A DNA stretch of 8,138 nucleotides from Bacteroidales bacterium UBA4788. GTDB lineage: Bacteria; Bacteroidota; Bacteroidia; Bacteroidales; VadinHA17. The DNA is taken from the NCBI GenBank assembly GCA_002402965.1, contig DHGW01000054.1:29375-37512 (forward strand), in the 5' to 3' direction. Shown here piece by piece: positions 6,202 through 8,138 of the stretch. The notes under the pieces are model-generated. The model was given only the letters and a program-made list of their open reading frames with translations, did no database searches and had not been told where the DNA came from. The position numbers and the translations under genes were made by a program. Each line of letters begins with the position of its first letter. Position 1 is the stretch's first letter.

Positions 6202-7224
6202 ATGGTAAATTTAGACTGGAACAATCTTCCTTTTGGCTACATCAAGACCGATTTCAACGTAAGGTGTTACTACAAGAACGGCCAGTGGAGCAAGCCAGAA
6301 ATATCAGAATCCGAACAGATAAGCATCCATATTGCAGCCACGGGTCTGCACTACGGCCAGGAAGCCTTTGAAGGCATGAAGGCTTACCGTGGGCGCGACG
6401 GCAAGGTGAGGCTGTTCCGGTGGGATGAGAATGCCAGGAGGCTGATCTCTTCAGCCGAAGGGATACACATGGCACCAGTGCCGATGGAGCTGTTCAGGGA
6501 AGTTGTCTTTACAGCTGTCAGGCTTAATGAAAAATTTGTTCCGCCGTACGGCTCGGGCGCATCGCTCTATGTAAGGCCTCTGCTTTACGGCAGCGGCGCA
6601 GAGGTAGGCGTCAAGCCGGCATCAGAATATACTTTTATTGTATTCGTTACCCCTGTTGGCCCTTACTTCAAGGGTGGGGTGAAGCCTGTCAACATGATGA
6701 TCTGCCGTGACGTGGACCGTGCGGCGCCTCTCGGTACCGGAAATATCAAGGTGGGAGGCAACTATGCTGCCAGCCTGAGGGCAATTGTCAGGGCCCATGA
6801 CGGAGGGTACGGCAACGCGCTCTTCCTGGATGCCCTGGAAAAGAAGTACATCGATGAATGCGGACCGGCAAACTTCTTCGGGATAAAGGACAATACCTAC
6901 ATTACTCCCAAGTCGTCATCCATCCTTCCTTCAATAACAAACAAGAGCCTTATCGCGATAGCTGAGAGTATGGGCATTAAAACCGAGCGGCGCAGGATCC
7001 CCATTGAGGAACTCTCCGGGTTTGAGGAAACCGGTGCCTGCGGAACAGCAGCCGTTATCAGCCCGATAGCTAAAATCGTTGACCCTGAGACGGGTAATAT
7101 CTATGAGTACTGCAAGGACGGCAAGCCGGGACCTGTATCAATGAAGCTGTTCAATAAGCTCGTAGGCATTCAATATGGTGATGAGCCGGATGAGTTCGGC
7201 TGGATGACCGTGGTGGAGGCCTGA
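6202..7224 (+). CDS. ilvE: Branched-chain amino acid aminotransferase (class IV, PLP-dependent)
   Basis: Catalyses the last step of leucine, isoleucine and valine synthesis, and the first step of their breakdown, moving an amino group between glutamate and branched-chain 2-oxo acids in the cytosol. The 340 residues carry the type II BCAT layout of fold-type IV: HYGQEAFEGMKAYRG (50-64), SLYVRPLLYGSG (121-132), the PLP Schiff-base lysine K183 in NIKVGGNYAAS, YIDECGPANFF (216-226, with E219 expected to contact the pyridine nitrogen), SITNKS (244-249) and GTAAVISPI (281-289) for phosphate binding. The ATG at 6202 is chosen because the N-terminus VNLDWNNLPFGYIKTDFNVR fits Bacteroidota homologues and the promoter -7 box overlaps the only in-frame extension. 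D-amino acid transaminase and aminodeoxychorismate lyase share the fold but are shorter and lack this N-terminal region. The gene appears intact. Confidence 0.95.
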   Translation: MVNLDWNNLPFGYIKTDFNVRCYYKNGQWSKPEISESEQISIHIAATGLHYGQEAFEGMKAYRGRDGKVRLFRWDENARRLISSAEGIHMAPVPMELFREVVFTAVRLNEKFVPPYGSGASLYVRPLLYGSGAEVGVKPASEYTFIVFVTPVGPYFKGGVKPVNMMICRDVDRAAPLGTGNIKVGGNYAASLRAIVRAHDGGYGNALFLDALEKKYIDECGPANFFGIKDNTYITPKSSSILPSITNKSLIAIAESMGIKTERRRIPIEELSGFEETGACGTAAVISPIAKIVDPETGNIYEYCKDGKPGPVSMKLFNKLVGIQYGDEPDEFGWMTVVEA

Positions 7225-7356
7225 CACTGTTTCTGAATTTTACTCACTTCTTACGACACCAATCCTGACAGGTTGTGATCAACTCATATTTTCCGCTATT
7301 CCCGGCCCTTCCTCAAAAAAATGCAGTGTGGTAGAAGGATTTGGCGGTTTGTATGC

Positions 7357-7364
7357 TATTTTTG
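7357..7364 (+). promoter_or_regulatory. Candidate Bacteroidota -7 box for ftsX
   Basis: TATTTTTG matches TAnnTTTG and lies 16 bases before the GTG at 7381. Two TTTG words lie upstream (7340-7343 and 7348-7351), but at 13 and 5 bases they are too close for a normal -33 box. The rest of the 156-base gap from 7225 holds no small gene and no strong terminator hairpin that I can see; the only inverted repeat noticed is a four-base stem, GTTG/CAAC, around TGAT. Confidence 0.4.
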
Positions 7365-7380
7365 ACGCAAAGTTTTGATA

Positions 7381-8138
7381 GTGGCAAAAACAACGGGAGG
7401 GATATCCAGGTACAGGCTCGGCAGTTCATATGTCACACTGGTTGTAAGTGTTTCTCTGGTGCTCTTCCTGTTAGGTATCCTGGGTATAGTGCTGATCAAT
7501 GCACGGCAGCTTTCTGACTATTTCAGGGAGAGCCTCTCGTTCACAATCATGCTGAAGGAGGACGTCCGTGAGGCTGATATCAGGATGTTGCAGAAGGAGC
7601 TCGATGCCAAACCCTACGTCAAGCAGACCGAATATGTGTCGAAGGATGAGGCTGCCGTGAAGTTGCGCGAGGAATTGGGTGAGGATTTTCTGGATTTCCT
7701 GGGATACAATCCCCTCATGCCTACAATAGATGTTTACATGCTGGCTGAATACACTCATCCCGACAGTGTGATAAAGCTTGAAAAGATCATCTCTGAATAC
7801 CCGGTTGTGGATGAGGTTTATTACCAGGAATCAATCCTTAACCTGATCAATGACAATGTCCGGAAGATAAGCGTATTTTTGTTGATTATCAGTTTGTTGC
7901 TATTCCTGATTGCTTTGACTATCATCAACAACACAATAAGGCTTTCGATATATGCAAAACGGTTCCTAATAAACACAATGCAGCTTATTGGTGCAAACAG
8001 GTCTTTCATTCGCAAGCCTTTTCTGCTCAAGAGTCTGTTTTTTGGTTTTCTGGCAGCGCTGATTGCCATCGGGCTGTTGATGGGGCTGATGTATCTCATA
8101 GAGAAAGAGTTCTTTACGCTCTTTACGTATGAGAACAT
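7381..8138 (+). CDS. ftsX: Cell division protein FtsX (ABC transporter permease-like, 3' partial)
   Basis: FtsX is the membrane partner of the ATPase FtsE. The complex acts at the division site and, in well-studied bacteria, activates peptidoglycan hydrolases. The window holds 252 codons of a protein that is usually near 290-300 residues; the frame stays open to the last base. Visible order: short basic N-terminus, TM1 (about 18-40, within SSYVTLVVSVSLVLFLLG), the extracytoplasmic domain (about 41-160, including TIMLKEDV, YVSKDEAA and FLGYNPLMPTIDVYM), TM2 (about 163-184), the cytoplasmic loop with MQLIGANRSFIRKPFLLKS (200-218), typical of FtsX, and TM3 (about 219-240). GTG at 7381 is chosen because an in-frame stop lies at 7363-7365 and the protein aligns from there; the only other option is TTG at 7375. 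No ftsE is adjacent, which is common in Bacteroidota. In this phylum ftsX is often followed by a DUF3098 gene and uppP, which would lie just outside the window. Confidence 0.93.
   Translation, partial: MAKTTGGISRYRLGSSYVTLVVSVSLVLFLLGILGIVLINARQLSDYFRESLSFTIMLKEDVREADIRMLQKELDAKPYVKQTEYVSKDEAAVKLREELGEDFLDFLGYNPLMPTIDVYMLAEYTHPDSVIKLEKIISEYPVVDEVYYQESILNLINDNVRKISVFLLIISLLLFLIALTIINNTIRLSIYAKRFLINTMQLIGANRSFIRKPFLLKSLFFGFLAALIAIGLLMGLMYLIEKEFFTLFTYEN

Noticed and set aside
7268..7284. Possible terminator hairpin after ilvE
   Set aside because: The stem GTTG/CAAC around TGAT is only four pairs and no T-run follows, so it is not a convincing terminator.

Overview
The window looks like chromosomal DNA from a Bacteroidota (Bacteroidia-like) bacterium. 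The evidence is a full-length PorZ-type protein with a type IX secretion C-terminal domain, a Y_Y_Y periplasmic domain of the kind common in Bacteroidota sensors, and promoter-like TAnnTTTG boxes ahead of several genes. Start codons also lack clear Shine-Dalgarno sequences. All six genes are densely packed. I see no rRNA, tRNA, CRISPR array, insertion sequence or phage gene, and no gene-free stretch above 300 bases.

Layout: (1) positions 1-1256, plus strand, hold the 3' part of a class III nucleotide cyclase fused to an intact HD-type phosphohydrolase domain; its true start lies before the window. (2) 1257-3563, minus strand, is porZ, a type IX secretion component; its stop codon abuts the cyclase stop with no gap. 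(3) 3586-4176, minus strand, is rdgB (XTP/dITP pyrophosphatase), 22 bases upstream of porZ and probably in the same operon. (4) 4177-4290 is a short divergent promoter region. (5) 4291-6144, plus strand, is a complete membrane-bound cyclase paralogous to the first. Its order is signal peptide, Y_Y_Y domain, transmembrane helix, coiled coil, cyclase, then a degenerate HD domain. (6) 6202-7224, plus strand, is ilvE (branched-chain aminotransferase), preceded by a textbook Bacteroidota promoter. (7) 7381 to the window end, plus strand, is the 5' part of ftsX, begun with GTG.

The most interesting content is the pair of cyclase genes around rdgB-porZ. The two proteins align through the cyclase and the C-terminal HD region, so they are duplicates that have diverged in complementary ways. 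The first keeps all HD metal-ligand candidates, including an eight-residue-spaced YHN..H..DV pattern that resembles eukaryotic cyclic-nucleotide phosphodiesterases, but has an altered cyclase nucleotide-binding site. The second has a canonical adenylate cyclase site but has lost the HD metal ligands. One reading is a make/break cyclic-nucleotide module, with the second protein as membrane-linked synthase and the first as regulator or hydrolase. This is an inference; nothing in the window proves the substrate or identifies an effector. The other genes (rdgB, ilvE, ftsX) are ordinary housekeeping genes.
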